NCBI GenBank assembly: GCA_027577415.1
Contig: JANBQS010000419.1
Location: 1-18,507 of the forward strand
Direction of reading: 5' to 3'
Length of the DNA: 18,507 nucleotides
DNA from: Coemansia sp. RSA 922
Lineage: Eukaryota; Kickxellomycota; Kickxellomycetes; Kickxellales; Kickxellaceae
Of this stretch, positions 17,241 through 18,507 are shown piece by piece (position 1 is the first letter of the stretch; every line of letters begins with the position of its first letter). The notes under the pieces are model-generated. The model ran no database searches. It was not told where the DNA came from and saw only the letters and a program-made list of their open reading frames with translations. The translations under genes were made by a program, and so were the position numbers.

Positions 17241-17672
17241 ATGGCCCAATTATCAACTGAGGACGTGTATAAACGCAATAGCACAGATACTATTGTCCTT
17301 TGCTTTTTTGTTAATGATATAGCTTTGGGTATGAGAGCCAGTGTTGCATTTCAAGGGCAATTTGACAAAGGCTTTAAAGTGAAAATCATTGGCTCAGACA
17401 CAGATGGATATAGAGAATTTATTTCAAATAAATTCTCTAGTAATAATTCTGTACTCGCAATTACCCTTGTAGATGGAAAGTGTAAGGGAATTGAGGATGT
17501 CGATATTCAGGAAGCCATCAAGAGAGTTAAGGACATATTGGGTTCTGCTTGTGATATTAAGTATGCGCATACTGAAGATGATCTAAAGATGTTACTAGGA
17601 CCCGGTGAACCAGATCTGACCCGTACTATGCTAAATTTAAAAATAAAAATTTTAGACTGTACTGAAGATTAG
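17241..17672 (+). CDS. Small orphan protein B of the array family
   Basis: 143 residues, intronless, function not recognised. It shares with protein A LST(E/K)DV, VAFQGQFDKGFKV, TDGYREF, VDGKCKGI, DVDIQEAIKRVKDILG and IKYAHTED. The most constant parts are FQxQFDKGF, TDGYRE and DIQEAI. The C-terminus (NLKIKILDCTED) differs from A and ends earlier. No signal peptide or membrane segment is seen. The frame is open upstream to 17055, but that part is the TATA box and leader; ATG 17241 matches the start of A. The same upstream block and 3' block as A show that the whole transcription unit was duplicated. Confidence 0.75.
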   Translation: MAQLSTEDVYKRNSTDTIVLCFFVNDIALGMRASVAFQGQFDKGFKVKIIGSDTDGYREFISNKFSSNNSVLAITLVDGKCKGIEDVDIQEAIKRVKDILGSACDIKYAHTEDDLKMLLGPGEPDLTRTMLNLKIKILDCTED

Positions 17673-17692
17673 AATAATGAATGAAACACAAT

Positions 17693-17820
17693 GTAGATAC
17701 ACTTATCTTATATATCTCAACCAGCTTGTGAGCCACTGATGTGACCTAGCTCATATATTTATATATGCGCTATGCTCATAGTTTATTAGTCTTATTATAA
17801 CCAATATATTGCCTATAGTA
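17693..17820 (+). repeat. Conserved 3' block, copy 2
   Basis: TGTAGATACAC, TATATATCTCAACCAGC, ATATGCGCTATGCTCATAG and CCAATATATT match the block after gene A. Here it starts about 20 bases after the stop codon, whereas in A it starts at the stop codon itself. Confidence 0.65.
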
Positions 17821-18284
17821 CCAGCACTACACAACATTTGAATTAGATCTTTCCGTGTGGGCAGCTTGGCAGATGGGCTCGGCTTCAGAATGATCGTCTT
17901 TGGACTTAGGGATCATAAAAAGTTTTCAGAGTAGCTCCAGCTTTTTCAGCCTAAGTACACTATTGTCACAAAGCCACACTCCGATTTCAAGATAAATTCA
18001 ACTGCGCTGTGTGCTGCTATGACGAACGCATTCAAGCAGCCACTAGCTAAGCACCCACACAAAGTCAACTCCTAAGTCACGGTCATAGCCAATGACAACA
18101 CTGGTTACAGACACAAGGTTTTGCAACCTCAAGACCCTACTCACCTTTCTAATTGGTTTCATTAGGGAATTTAGGTTTCTAGATTCACGTTTGGTTTATT
18201 TGACAATAATAAATATCAATTCACTCTGATCCCACTGGCCTCTCTGGAGTAATATAAGGTTAAGAACAATATCTCCAAATATGT
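17821..18284. other. Spacer between unit copies 2 and 3
   Basis: No open frame of interest. The first part (to about 17970) matches 16528-16640 before copy 2. The rest is AT-rich and unplaced. Confidence 0.4.
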
Positions 18285-18507
18285 TCGATACATTTTCTTT
18301 TGTAGAGAATCTCCTTTACCTCTATATTTTTGGCAGCTGGAGCGTGGGTCGCTGTAATGCAGTGACATTATCTTGGCGAATAAAAATTGTAGTGTGTGGA
18401 TGAAGCGTCATTTGGAAAGAGTGACATCACGGCTGCAAAACACCTCTTTCTTCAATAATTTGAACACACGTGTAGCACGTGTGTTAATTGTAGAAAGCCA
18501 AACCATC
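18285..18507 (+). repeat. Upstream region of a third unit, cut by the window end
   Basis: TACATTTTCTTTTGTAGAGAA and CTTTACCTCTATATTT match the opening of copy 1 (13860 on). Then GTGTGGATGA (18394), CACGGCTGCAAAACACCTC, TTTCTTCAA, CACGTG (18467-18472), a second CACGTG (18476-18481) and TTAATTGTAGAAAG follow in the expected order. It is more diverged than copies 1 and 2. By analogy, a start codon would lie roughly 260 bases past the window end. Confidence 0.7.

Noticed and set aside
1..18507. tRNA, rRNA, CRISPR array or complete transposon
   Set aside because: I looked for cloverleaf-like arms, regular direct repeats, terminal inverted repeats and transposase motifs and saw none.

Overview
The window looks like nuclear DNA of an early-diverging fungus. 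The evidence is an LRG1-type LIM-RhoGAP, MUS81, MAD2 and a U2AF large subunit, all with fungal or opisthokont layouts, plus GT-AG introns and TATA-box promoters. The leucine-rich F-box-like protein and the style of the small AT-rich orphan genes suggest Kickxellales (Coemansia-like). That placement is inference from family style, not from a search.

Layout: (1) 1-3862, the 3' three quarters of a LIM-domain RhoGAP gene on +, with one in-frame intron. (2) 3863-7903, an AT-rich accessory stretch with a broken small orphan gene (4441-4814), an intact F-box/LRR-like gene on - (4988-6727) and a gene-free interval with a possible retroelement scrap. (3) 7904-13833, a compact GC-richer block of conserved genes: ABHD11-like hydrolase (+), MUS81 (-, tail-to-tail with ABHD11), MAD2 (+, head-to-head with MUS81) and U2AF large subunit (+). 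(4) 13834-18507, an AT-rich array built from duplicated units. It holds two intact paralogous small genes (14334-14789 and 17241-17672), a related gene on - broken by two homopolymer frameshifts (15430-15824), and the promoter half of a further unit cut by the window end.

The conserved genes serve unrelated jobs: Rho signalling, a mitochondrial serine hydrolase, junction cleavage, the spindle checkpoint and 3' splice-site recognition. I see no operon-like logic among them, only shared promoter and terminator space.

The most interesting content is the small-protein family. I see four related loci on both sides of the conserved block. Each has a TATAAAAA box 121-144 bases before its start. In the right-hand array, a distal upstream block of about 120 bases carrying CACGTG recurs three times, and its two best copies agree better with each other than the encoded proteins do. 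I do not recognise the protein family or its function.
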